A stretch of 10,056 nt of DNA from Candidatus Saccharimonadota bacterium (lineage in GTDB: Bacteria; Eremiobacterota; Xenobia; Xenobiales; Xenobiaceae), in NCBI GenBank assembly GCA_004554425.1, contig SFMI01000061.1, forward strand, positions 1-10,056. Direction: 5' to 3'. Within the stretch, counting starts at the first letter, position 1, and every line of letters starts with the position of its first letter. Below, one piece after another: positions 1 to 6,649 of the stretch. A program made the position numbers and the translations under genes. The notes below the pieces were generated by a model. It was not told the DNA's origin. It saw nothing but the letters and a program-made list of their open reading frames with translations, and made no database searches.

Positions 1-444
1 AGTTAGCAAAACGCCGCCGATCTGTCCCATCATAGAACGTTCCAGCGCTGTTACAGAGTGACGCTTTTCTACGTGAGTAATTTCATGACCGAGTACAAAG
101 CTCAATTAATTTATGCTCATCACTTTGCATATACCTTTGGTTACATAGATATAGCCACCAGGGAAAGCAAAAGCATTGATAATATCTTGATTGAGCACCT
201 TAAAGCTGTAAGGGATACCTCGTTCTCCGTGCTTAACTAAACTCTGACCCAAATCGTTAATTTGCTTGGCTAAGCGTTCATTTTTTACCAGGCCATATTT
301 TTTTTCAATCTGTTGTGATGAAGATTTACCTATTTGAATTTCCTGTTTGGTAGAGATCATAGATGCCAAAGCCGGCAAACTCAGTGCCAAAAGCATCACT
401 AATATGCAAATACAAAAACGTCCAGCTTTAATCTTATTGAACAT
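1..444 (-). pseudogene. Exported M48-family zinc metalloprotease, interrupted by an in-frame stop and cut by the window edge
   Basis: The gene starts at an ATG at 444 with an AGAGG ribosome binding site six bases upstream. It encodes a clear Sec signal peptide (MFNKIK, a hydrophobic core, then a likely cut after ALA near residue 27). The following region is typical of the M48 protease N-terminus, with an NAFAFPGGYIYVTKG stretch around residues 90-104. After residue 112 (..KVMSIN) there is a TAA at 108-106. The same frame continues without another stop to base 1 as LSFVLGHEITHVEKRHSV.., containing the HExxH zinc motif (HEITH). The intact form would read ..MSINELSFVLGHE if the TAA were GAA, so a single G-to-T change explains the break. 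The family degrades or helps fold envelope proteins (BepA/LoiP-like); that role is inferred. The truncated 112-residue product lacks the active site. The gene lies 32 bases after the ATPase gene and is probably co-transcribed. A sequencing error is possible. Confidence 0.85.
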
Positions 445-476
445 AAAAACCTCTGAATTTTCTATTGTCTTTTATT

Positions 477-1265
477 CTAGCAAGATAGATTGGAGCGCAC
501 AAAAATCCGCGGACATTTTTCGCTGATTATTTCAGTCTCTACCTTAAAAACACGCTTTATTAGTTCTCTATTAAGCACTTGGGAAGGGGCCCCATCGGCA
601 GCCACTGTGCCTTTTTCTAGCACCACCAAACGTGAACAATATTGAGCAGCTAAATTCAAGTCGTGCAATACGGTAACGACAGTCAAGTTACGCTCTCTAT
701 TTAAAGTGAGCACTAAATCCATAATTTCTATCTGAAAGCAAATATCTAAATGATTAGTAGGTTCATCTAAAAGCAAAACAGACGTATTCTGTGCTAAAGC
801 TTGCGCAATGCGGACACGCTGTACCTCACCGCCAGAAAGTTCGGAAATAGGGCGATCCGCTAAAGAAAGCGTATCCGTATCTTGCATAGCTTTAAATGCG
901 GCTGCTGAACCTTCATGGCTGCCCAATAAGGCGCCACAGTGAGCATAGCATCCCATTTCCACAATTTCTCGGCAGGTAAAATCTTGCCAAACGGAAGCAT
1001 TTTGCGGTACAAAGGCCAACTTTTGCGCAATTTGCCGCCTAGATAAATTGCTTATATCGTTTCCATATAAATACAAGTGGCCACTTTCCCAAGGCAATAG
1101 ACCGGCAAAAGCACGTAAAAGTGTAGATTTTCCCGCTCCATTAGGGCCAAGTATACCTACAAACTCACCTTCACCAACTGACAGAGAAAAATCATTAAGT
1201 ACGGGTCTCTCTCCGTCTTTGTATCTGTAAATTATATTTTGAGCTTGCATAACGACCGAACTCAT
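477..1265 (-). CDS. btuD: ABC transporter ATP-binding protein, B12/iron-chelate importer type
   Basis: This 262-residue protein is the cytoplasmic ATPase that would power the importer formed with the upstream permease and binding protein. All ABC motifs are visible: Walker A GPNGAGKST at 40-48, Q-loop glutamine at 88 (VPQN), signature LSGGE at 143-147, Walker B VLLLDEP at 163-169, and the H-loop histidine at 201 (VLHDLN). Length and motif spacing match the FepC/BtuD/FecE family. The ATG at 1265 is preceded by AGAGGAAA at a good distance. It starts 55 bases after the permease stop on the same strand. The symbol reflects the BtuF-like binding protein in the operon. Substrate cannot be read from the ATPase alone, so siderophore or heme transport remains possible. 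Confidence 0.93.
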   Translation of the reverse strand: MSSVVMQAQNIIYRYKDGERPVLNDFSLSVGEGEFVGILGPNGAGKSTLLRAFAGLLPWESGHLYLYGNDISNLSRRQIAQKLAFVPQNASVWQDFTCREIVEMGCYAHCGALLGSHEGSAAAFKAMQDTDTLSLADRPISELSGGEVQRVRIAQALAQNTSVLLLDEPTNHLDICFQIEIMDLVLTLNRERNLTVVTVLHDLNLAAQYCSRLVVLEKGTVAADGAPSQVLNRELIKRVFKVETEIISEKCPRIFVRSNLSC

Positions 1266-1320
1266 ATATTTCCTCTGTTCAATCTTAAAGACATAGATAT
1301 ATGCTCAAAAGTCGTTCCAT

Positions 1321-2370
1321 TCAGCGGCATCCCTTCTTCTTCAGAATAAAGAAAAAGAAAGGTGCTCCTACTAGAGCGGTAAGTACGCCTACAGGCAATT
1401 CTTGCGGGGCTATGATCGTTCTAGATATTGTATCAGCTAAAACTAAGAATGAGGCTCCATTGATAGCTGCAGCAGGCAAAAGCAAACGATGGTCGGGACC
1501 GACTAAAAGACGAGTCACATGGGGAATAACCAACCCCAAAAAACCGATCATACCAGTTACAGCTACGGAAGCAGCGGTCATTAGAGAACAAGCGACCACT
1601 ACAACAACTTTTAAAGTTTCCACATTAACGCCCAACGACTTGGCGTGTTCTTCTCCCATACAAAGCATGTTCAAGGAAACAGCGTACCAGTACAAAGCAG
1701 TAGCTCCCACCAGTAAATAAGGAGCAATGGCCAGCAAGGACGTATTATCTGCTTGATCTAACGTTCCCATCATCCAGACGACCACTCGTTGCAAATCCTG
1801 TCCAGCTAAACTCATAAGCAAGCTAACCATGGCGCCGGCAAAAGATCCGACAATAACTCCAGCCAGCAGAAATGTATCTACTGGCAAAACATTGTCGACT
1901 TTGGCCAAACGATAAACGGTCATCATGGCCAGAATAGCTCCAACAAAGGCCATTAAAGGCACAGACGGCAGATAAGAGCAAAAATTGGGAATATGTAAAA
2001 CAATGGCCAACGTAGCGCCTAGCGAAGCTCCAGAAGAAGTGCCAACGATATAAGGATCGGCCAAAGAATTGCGCAATATGGCTTGGAATCCACAACCAGA
2101 CAGAGCCAAAGAAGCCCCGACAAACACAGCTAACAAGATACGCGGCCAACGCAAATCGCAAATAATGATGCGGCTGGCTTCTGGCAATGGGTATGAACGG
2201 CTTAATAGTCCCCAAAAATCGCTCCAGGGTAAAGATACTGATCCATATACAGATGCTACGGCCATAGAAGCGATCAAGACAAAAACGACCACCACCATTA
2301 CAACGATCCGGCGCCGCAATAGAGCTTGTGCTTTAGCATTGTACATGATAGCGGTGTTCTCAATTGTCAT
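1321..2370 (-). CDS. btuC: FecCD-family ABC transporter permease, corrinoid/iron-chelate importer
   Basis: A 349-residue, highly hydrophobic inner-membrane protein with the roughly ten transmembrane helices expected of FecCD/BtuC permeases, which work as a homodimer. Family hallmarks are visible: the DLRWPRILLA segment after the first helix (about residues 72-81), then the GCGFQAILRNSLADPYIVGT block (about 92-111), which matches the conserved G..Q...RNPLADP..LG pattern, and a C-terminal GMIGFLGLVIPHVTR coupling region. The start overlaps the end of the binding-protein gene by 11 bases, indicating translational coupling. GAGG lies six bases before the ATG. It passes the ligand delivered by the upstream binding protein, using the downstream ATPase. 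Corrinoid is the favoured substrate because of the binding protein, but FecCD permeases cannot be told apart by substrate from motifs alone. Confidence 0.93.
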   Translation of the reverse strand: MTIENTAIMYNAKAQALLRRRIVVMVVVVFVLIASMAVASVYGSVSLPWSDFWGLLSRSYPLPEASRIIICDLRWPRILLAVFVGASLALSGCGFQAILRNSLADPYIVGTSSGASLGATLAIVLHIPNFCSYLPSVPLMAFVGAILAMMTVYRLAKVDNVLPVDTFLLAGVIVGSFAGAMVSLLMSLAGQDLQRVVVWMMGTLDQADNTSLLAIAPYLLVGATALYWYAVSLNMLCMGEEHAKSLGVNVETLKVVVVVACSLMTAASVAVTGMIGFLGLVIPHVTRLLVGPDHRLLLPAAAINGASFLVLADTISRTIIAPQELPVGVLTALVGAPFFFFILKKKGCR

Positions 2371-3301
2371 GAGCTACCTCGCAATAGTGACGCAACAGCT
2401 CAACGCCACGCAAAGAGCGCATAGTTGAACGATGTAATAAGCTGGCAGGCACATGATATACGCGACCAGCTTGCACAGCTTTCAAAGAAGACCAGCCCGC
2501 CATTTTGGTAATATCTGGTGCTCCTTCACAATTCATAATAATTAAATCTGGATCTCGTTGCAGCAAATCTTCAATAGAAACGGTAGGATAGGCAGCCTTA
2601 AGATCGGCATAGCAATTGCGTCCGCCTGCCAAAGTTATCAAATTATCTATATAGGAACCGCCACCAACAGTCATTATGGGACAAGGCCAAATAACCAAAA
2701 ATACGCTCGGTTTTACTAATGAACGTGCATTACGTTCTTGACAAGAAGACAAAAATTCGCTCAGTTGCCTATTCAGGGCAGCCGCTTCCTGGCGTTTATC
2801 TAAAGCCTGTCCCAAAGTGTCCAAAACTTTAGCTAAATCTTCTAGACTGTTTAAACGCAAAGGCAAATGGCGCCCTTTAAGCTTAGCCAGACGGCCACTA
2901 ATGCCGGAGGGCAATAAAGTTTCATCATAAACTATTAAGTCTGGAGCAGCTGCAGCAATCAGTTCTAAGTTGGGATACATATCGCCAACACTAGGCAAAG
3001 AGCGTACCGAGGGAGGATAATCATCATTGTCGGTTACACCGACTAAATATTCCTCTGCTCCCAAAGCACAAATAGTTTCTGTAAGGCTTGGAGTAAGCGA
3101 AACAACTCTTTGGCGACGTGTTTTGCCTTCAGGCTTAAAGTTATCGTCCCATAACGAAGCTCTACCCGAAGCGGCGTCTTGCACAAAAAAAATTTTTCTG
3201 CCAGGCAAATTCGCCGTAAAAGCAAAATAGACAATAACCGCAGCCAGCATGATGGCTCCCATCCTTAAAGAGAATTTTGCGAGTTTGCTCAAACGGCCCA
3301 T
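2360..3301 (-). CDS. btuF: Periplasmic substrate-binding protein of the BtuF type (probable vitamin B12/corrinoid)
   Basis: A 313-residue class III (helical-backbone) substrate-binding protein and first gene of the importer operon. The N-terminus has basic residues (R3, K6, K9, R13) and a hydrophobic stretch at about 15-30. No cysteine lies near it, so this is a signal peptide or membrane anchor rather than a lipoprotein signal. The mature part opens with RVVSLTPSLTETICALG (about 65-81), then GVTDNDDYPP (88-97), NLELIAAAAPDLIV and a C-terminal DLLQRDPDLIIM block. These match BtuF more closely than FhuD/FepB from memory. The ATG at 3301 has no clear ribosome binding site. An internal ATG at residue 18, preceded by GGGAG five bases upstream, could be the real start and would still leave a hydrophobic N-terminus. 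Its 3' end overlaps the permease gene. I found no cobalamin-riboswitch B12 box upstream. Confidence 0.85.
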   Translation of the reverse strand: MGRLSKLAKFSLRMGAIMLAAVIVYFAFTANLPGRKIFFVQDAASGRASLWDDNFKPEGKTRRQRVVSLTPSLTETICALGAEEYLVGVTDNDDYPPSVRSLPSVGDMYPNLELIAAAAPDLIVYDETLLPSGISGRLAKLKGRHLPLRLNSLEDLAKVLDTLGQALDKRQEAAALNRQLSEFLSSCQERNARSLVKPSVFLVIWPCPIMTVGGGSYIDNLITLAGGRNCYADLKAAYPTVSIEDLLQRDPDLIIMNCEGAPDITKMAGWSSLKAVQAGRVYHVPASLLHRSTMRSLRGVELLRHYCEVAHDN

Positions 3302-3545
3302 ACGGGAGCGCTATTTTTTTATTTTTTGCTTTTCTTCCTTCTGCAAGGCCATAAGCTCACAAGGAAGAGCCTGCACGTTGTCGAAGGCGGACGAACTTTG
3401 GGGGGGAGTTTCTACAACCTGATTGGGCAGCCTTCTTAAGGAGCAATCAGCGACGCCCTTGCGAACTTCCGCATCGCAGCCACAGAGGTATGGGCGTTCG
3501 AGCTAGTATAGGCCTGTAGAATTCGGCAGCGATTTGCCTATAAGT
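3302..3545. other. Divergent intergenic region with three abutting hairpins (candidate structured RNA)
   Basis: This 244-base gap separates the minus-strand importer operon from the plus-strand aminotransferase gene. It holds three inverted repeats that abut with no base between them. GTTGT 3377-3381 pairs with ACAAC 3414-3418. CTGATTG 3419-3425 pairs with CAATCAG 3444-3450, with an inner CCTT/AAGG. CGACGCCC 3451-3458 pairs with GGGCGTTCG 3492-3500 (one bulged T), with an inner TGCG 3460-3463 / CGCA 3470-3473. GCCT 3369-3372 and AGGC 3510-3513 could close a junction around them. Either strand could be the transcribed one. It matches no riboswitch or housekeeping RNA that I recognise. The A/T-rich stretch at 3312-3335 beside the binding-protein gene may include promoter elements, but none is convincing. 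Confidence 0.5.
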
Positions 3546-4814
3546 ATGGTGATTGAAATGACAGAAGAATTAACCTCCAAAGACGTAGCCCGCATGTACA
3601 GGGACTACATCAATCCTGATTTAGCCAGAGTAATGCGCATTACCGGTCTTGGTACCGTCGAAGATCACGCCCAAGGAACTTATGTTTGGGATATAACTGG
3701 TAAAAAGTATCTAGACATGGCCGGCGGTTACGGCGTATTTTGTGTAGGTCACTCTCATCCTCACGTTATTGCCGCTGTCGAAAAACAATTGCACAAAATG
3801 TCCCTTTCGGCCAAAGTGTTCTTCACTGAGGCCCAAGCCAGATTAGCCAAAAAGTTAGCCGAAATTACTCCTGGCGATTTGCAATATACTTTTTTCTGCA
3901 ACAGCGGCACAGAAGCTGTTGAAGGTGCCTTAAAAATTGCCCGTTTAGCTACTGGTCGTACAACTTTTGTGGCTATGAATAACGCTTTCCACGGCAAATC
4001 TACCGGCGGCTTGGCTGTTTCTGGCCGTCCCAATTATCGCGATCCTTTCGAGCCACTCATGCCAGAAGTACGCCATATTCCTTTCGGTGACGTTAAAGCT
4101 TTGGAAGAGGCTGTCGATGAAACCGTATCCGCAGTAATCGTCGAACCCGTGCAAGGAGAAGGTGGTATCCACGTAGCTCCCGACGGTTATATGCAAAAAA
4201 TGCGAGAAGTATGTGATCAGCACGATACCCTTTTGATTGCCGACGAAGTACAAACAGGTTTCGGACGTACAGGTAAAATGTTTGCTGTCAATCACTGGAA
4301 CGTAACTCCTGATATTTTGGTGTTGGCTAAAGCTTTGAGCGGAGGCATCCTTCCTATAGGCGCTTTCGTTGGCACCCCCAAAGTGTGGTCAGCCTTCAAA
4401 GGACGCCCTACCATTCACACCTCAACGTTCGGCGGCAGCCCCTTAGCTTGCACAGCTGGTCTGGCTACGTTGGAAGTTTATGAGCAAGAGGATTTGTGCC
4501 GCAAATCAGCCGAAAGTGGTGCCTATTTCAAAGCCGAGCTGGAAAAATTGGCTGCTCAATATCCCGATTTAATTAAGGAAGTGCGCGGCCTCGGTTTGCT
4601 CTTAGGTATCGAATCCGTTAAAGAAGAGTATGCTGGCTCCATCATTTCCGAGATGTCTCACCGCAACATTATAGCCGTTTATACCTTAAACCAGCCCAAA
4701 GTCATCCGCTTTGAGCCTGCTTTGGCTATTGCCCGCGAAGATATCGATTTGTGCCTGAAAGCCTTAGCCGAATCTTTGGCTAATACGAGAGAGCTTTTTG
4801 CCGGACGTGCTTAG
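3546..4814 (+). CDS. PLP-dependent class III aminotransferase, putrescine aminotransferase (PatA/YgjG)-like
   Basis: A fold-type I, class III aminotransferase that would move an amino group between an amine or omega-amino acid and a keto acid or aldehyde. It closely resembles E. coli putrescine aminotransferase in remembered blocks. Numbering from the TTG at 3534: FFCNSGTEAVE at about 120-130, the AFHGKS segment at 151-156, EPVQGEGG at 204-211, ADEVQTGFGRTG with PLP-pyridine Asp237, the Schiff-base lysine K266 in LAKALSGG, and TSTFGGSPLACTAGL at 296-310. All catalytic positions are present. The start is uncertain: TTG 3534, ATG 3546 and ATG 3558 are in frame and none has a good ribosome binding site. 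I chose 3546. It leads the row that continues with SRPBCC, acyl-ACP reductase-like and partner genes, although a 285-base gap intervenes. The substrate is unknown; with an aldehyde-forming reductase nearby, amination of an aldehyde is a reasonable inference. Confidence 0.9.
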   Translation: MVIEMTEELTSKDVARMYRDYINPDLARVMRITGLGTVEDHAQGTYVWDITGKKYLDMAGGYGVFCVGHSHPHVIAAVEKQLHKMSLSAKVFFTEAQARLAKKLAEITPGDLQYTFFCNSGTEAVEGALKIARLATGRTTFVAMNNAFHGKSTGGLAVSGRPNYRDPFEPLMPEVRHIPFGDVKALEEAVDETVSAVIVEPVQGEGGIHVAPDGYMQKMREVCDQHDTLLIADEVQTGFGRTGKMFAVNHWNVTPDILVLAKALSGGILPIGAFVGTPKVWSAFKGRPTIHTSTFGGSPLACTAGLATLEVYEQEDLCRKSAESGAYFKAELEKLAAQYPDLIKEVRGLGLLLGIESVKEEYAGSIISEMSHRNIIAVYTLNQPKVIRFEPALAIAREDIDLCLKALAESLANTRELFAGRA

Positions 4815-4840
4815 AGGTCTCTGCTAGAAGTTGTATGTTG

Positions 4841-4891
4841 CCTGCAGCTTGAGGATATTTCCTTGGGCGCAGGAGATTTCGCACATTTTTT
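4841..4891 (+). terminator. Strong hairpin after the aminotransferase gene, possible terminator
   Basis: CCTGC 4841-4845 and GCTTGAGGA 4847-4855 pair with TCCTTGGGC 4860-4868 and GCAGG 4869-4873. This gives a 14-bp stem including three G-T wobbles, with one bulged A and a TATT loop. A run of six T lies at 4886-4891, twelve bases beyond the stem. That is further than in a normal intrinsic terminator, so it may instead be a processing or stability element. The wobbles favour the plus strand as the RNA. Confidence 0.45.
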
Positions 4892-5099
4892 AACTAATAT
4901 ACAGACTCAATAAAGTCCTACCCACAGAACATGGGAATGTTAAGTCTACCGATGGGAAGTTGGCTTTTATAGCAAAAAGCTTATCAGCCCTAAACTCGGC
5001 AGAAAAAATAAGGAGAGCGGCGTCTCTCCGCAGCCGACTGGCTTTTCAGCTTGACGGCAGTTCGCTTTCGTCTCAGTCTCAATAGTAATCGGAGGAATT
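4892..5099 (+). promoter_or_regulatory. Hairpin-rich leader before the SRPBCC gene
   Basis: This is the rest of the 285-base gap between the aminotransferase and SRPBCC genes. It contains CCCA 4921-4924 / TGGG 4932-4935, and GCTTTT 4963-4968 / AAAAGC 4975-4980. An enclosing pair CCGA 4949-4952 / TCGG 4996-4999 is followed inward by GGG 4954-4956 / CCC 4988-4990. GGAGAG 5012-5017 / CTCTCC 5024-5029 forms a six-base stem. The GGAGG ribosome binding site of the next gene is at 5091-5095. The nested helices could form an RNA regulator or 5' leader. I match it to no known riboswitch class and see no confident promoter. Confidence 0.35.
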
Positions 5100-5540
5100 A
5101 TGACCTACGTAGCCCGCAGCATTATTGCAAAAGGCGACCCCAGAGCCGCTTATGAACTTGCCAAAGACATGGAAAGCTTTCCTAAATTCATGCCCGACGT
5201 TCAGAGCGTGGAAGTTGTCAAACGCGGCGATAATATGACAGTTACCGATTGGAGTACAGAGATCGACGGCACTGAAATCATTTGGACCGAAGAAGATCAC
5301 TTCGACGACGAACATTTGACAGTCAGCTACAAGCTTATTGAAGGCGACTTAGACAAATTCGAAGGGCAGTGGATTTTTGAGCCTTGCGAAGAGGGATGCA
5401 AAATAACTCTTACTGTAGATTTCGATTTCGGCATTCCGGAACTGATTCACTTAATTGGCGGAGTTTTGGAGATTAAAGTCACTGAAAACTCTGATATGAT
5501 GCTCAATAGTATGAAATCCCGTATTGAAGGACAGGCCTAA
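5100..5540 (+). CDS. SRPBCC/START-like protein (polyketide cyclase / COQ10-type fold)
   Basis: A 146-residue cytoplasmic protein without signal or membrane segments. The N-terminus (MTYVARSIIAKGDPRAAYEL, then MESFPKFMPDVQSVEVV) matches the helix-grip start of Polyketide_cyc/COQ10 proteins. In these, a beta strand is followed by paired helices and the phrase 'xxxFPxFmPxvxsvxv'. The later pattern WTEEDHF, then LEGDLDKFEGQW-like residues (here IEGDLDKFEGQWIFEP) and a long C-terminal helix (about 115-143) fits the family, whose members bind hydrophobic ligands in a deep cavity. A perfect GGAGG lies five bases before the ATG. The stop is three bases before the GTG of the acyl-ACP reductase-like gene, so the two are almost certainly co-translated. 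A lipid or acyl carrier, cyclase or chaperone role for the reductase product is inference. Confidence 0.85.
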   Translation: MTYVARSIIAKGDPRAAYELAKDMESFPKFMPDVQSVEVVKRGDNMTVTDWSTEIDGTEIIWTEEDHFDDEHLTVSYKLIEGDLDKFEGQWIFEPCEEGCKITLTVDFDFGIPELIHLIGGVLEIKVTENSDMMLNSMKSRIEGQA

Positions 5541-5543
5541 ACA

Positions 5544-6647
5544 GTGAATCGCTTTGGCTTCTTAATTCACCCTTTGGGAATGCGCGATATTATCCGCCAT
5601 CTTCCCAACGTAGCCGGTAAACGTGAACCTTTGGTTAAAAAAGTTCTTGAATGGACTCCCTCTTATCACGCTTCTCACATAACCGGAGTCACTTCAGCCT
5701 ACGACGGCAGTGAAATTGAGGGCGATTTTTATACAGTACCTCTTTTTCCCCAGCAAATCACCGGCTTGGATCGCCAACTGGTATTAGGGCGTATTATAGA
5801 CGCGTGTAAGTTAGCTGAAGCCGACGGAGCTCAAATTGTCGGCTTGGGTGGCTACACATCAGTAGTAGGCTCAGCTGGCTTAACCGTAGCCAAAGAAATG
5901 GACATAGCTGTAACCAGCGGCAACAGTTACACCGTAGCTACAGCTGTGGAAGGCGCCACCAAGGCTTGCGAGTTATTGGGACTCGATCCTGCTAAAGCTA
6001 CCGTAGCTGTGGTAGGAGCAACCGGTTCGATTGGAAGCGTTTGCTCCAAGATCTTAGCTAAACGCGGCGTAGGCACCCTCATTCTGTTAGGTCGTTCTGA
6101 GCAGCGTCTAGCCAACATAGCCGAAGAGATTCATTCGCTTTATCCGCAAACAAATATAGAAATATCCATCGATATGGGCCCGAATATCAGGCGTTCCGAT
6201 TTGGTAGTAAGTTGTACTTCCTCTGGAGGAGACATCTTACAGCCTAACATATTTAAGCCTGGCTCAGTCATATGTGATGTAGCCGTCCCCCACGACGTTT
6301 GCCGCGAAGTAGCTCAGCTGCGTCCAGATGTTTTGGTAATTGAGGGCGGCGTGTGTGTCGCTCCTGGCAAGAATCCTAAATTTAATTTTGATTTCGGCTT
6401 CCCTGAAGGGATTTGCTTAGCCTGTATGGCCGAAACCATGATACTTACCTTAGAAGGCCGCTTTGAAGACTTCTCTATTGGCAGGGGACTTCAAATAGAG
6501 AAAGTGGAAGAAATAAGCCGTCTGGCTAAAAAACACGGTTTCAAGCTGGCCGGTTTCCGCGCCTTTGACGAACCGATTACCGATGAGCGCATTGAGCAAG
6601 TCAAAACTTTATCTAAGGAGCGCAATAAAAATTCGCGCACATTCTAA
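5544..6647 (+). CDS. Homologue of cyanobacterial long-chain acyl-ACP reductase (AAR), NAD(P)H-dependent
   Basis: A 367-residue protein that I align by eye, along its whole length, with cyanobacterial acyl-ACP reductase, which reduces fatty acyl-ACP to a fatty aldehyde. Matching blocks are FGFLIHPL at the N-terminus, GLGGYTSVV (100-108; AAR has ALGGFTSII), TSGNSYTVA (124-132; AAR TTGNTHTAY), and the nucleotide-binding KATVAVVGATGSIGS (151-165; AAR QATVAVVGATGDIGS). Further matches are GVGTLILLGRSEQRL (175-189) and LACMAETMILTLEG (292-305; AAR FACFAEAMLLEFEG). The cysteine in the last block is residue 294 and aligns with the AAR cysteine reported as the acyl-thioester nucleophile. Automated pipelines may call it shikimate or saccharopine dehydrogenase because of the Rossmann fold. 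It starts with GTG three bases after the SRPBCC gene and ends two bases before the next. About 25 extra C-terminal residues extend beyond AAR. The true acyl substrate is unknown. Confidence 0.85.
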   Translation: MNRFGFLIHPLGMRDIIRHLPNVAGKREPLVKKVLEWTPSYHASHITGVTSAYDGSEIEGDFYTVPLFPQQITGLDRQLVLGRIIDACKLAEADGAQIVGLGGYTSVVGSAGLTVAKEMDIAVTSGNSYTVATAVEGATKACELLGLDPAKATVAVVGATGSIGSVCSKILAKRGVGTLILLGRSEQRLANIAEEIHSLYPQTNIEISIDMGPNIRRSDLVVSCTSSGGDILQPNIFKPGSVICDVAVPHDVCREVAQLRPDVLVIEGGVCVAPGKNPKFNFDFGFPEGICLACMAETMILTLEGRFEDFSIGRGLQIEKVEEISRLAKKHGFKLAGFRAFDEPITDERIEQVKTLSKERNKNSRTF

Positions 6648-6649
6648 AT

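Noticed and set aside
3457..3475. Lysine-riboswitch-like TGCGAACTTC on the plus strand
   Set aside because: Only this short string matches; the remaining conserved lysine-riboswitch segments and a lysine-related downstream gene are missing.
3302..3500. Cobalamin riboswitch upstream of the btuF-like gene
   Set aside because: Expected from the operon, and GTCCGCC plus GCAGGCTCTTCC on the minus strand look faintly similar. The conserved B12 box and the GCCACTG segment are absent.
3945..4295. 116-codon minus-strand open frame inside the aminotransferase gene
   Set aside because: It is antisense to a conserved catalytic region and has no supporting features.
5544..6647. Plain shikimate dehydrogenase call
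   Set aside because: The Rossmann motif alone suggests it, but the whole-length block order and the cysteine region match acyl-ACP reductase instead.
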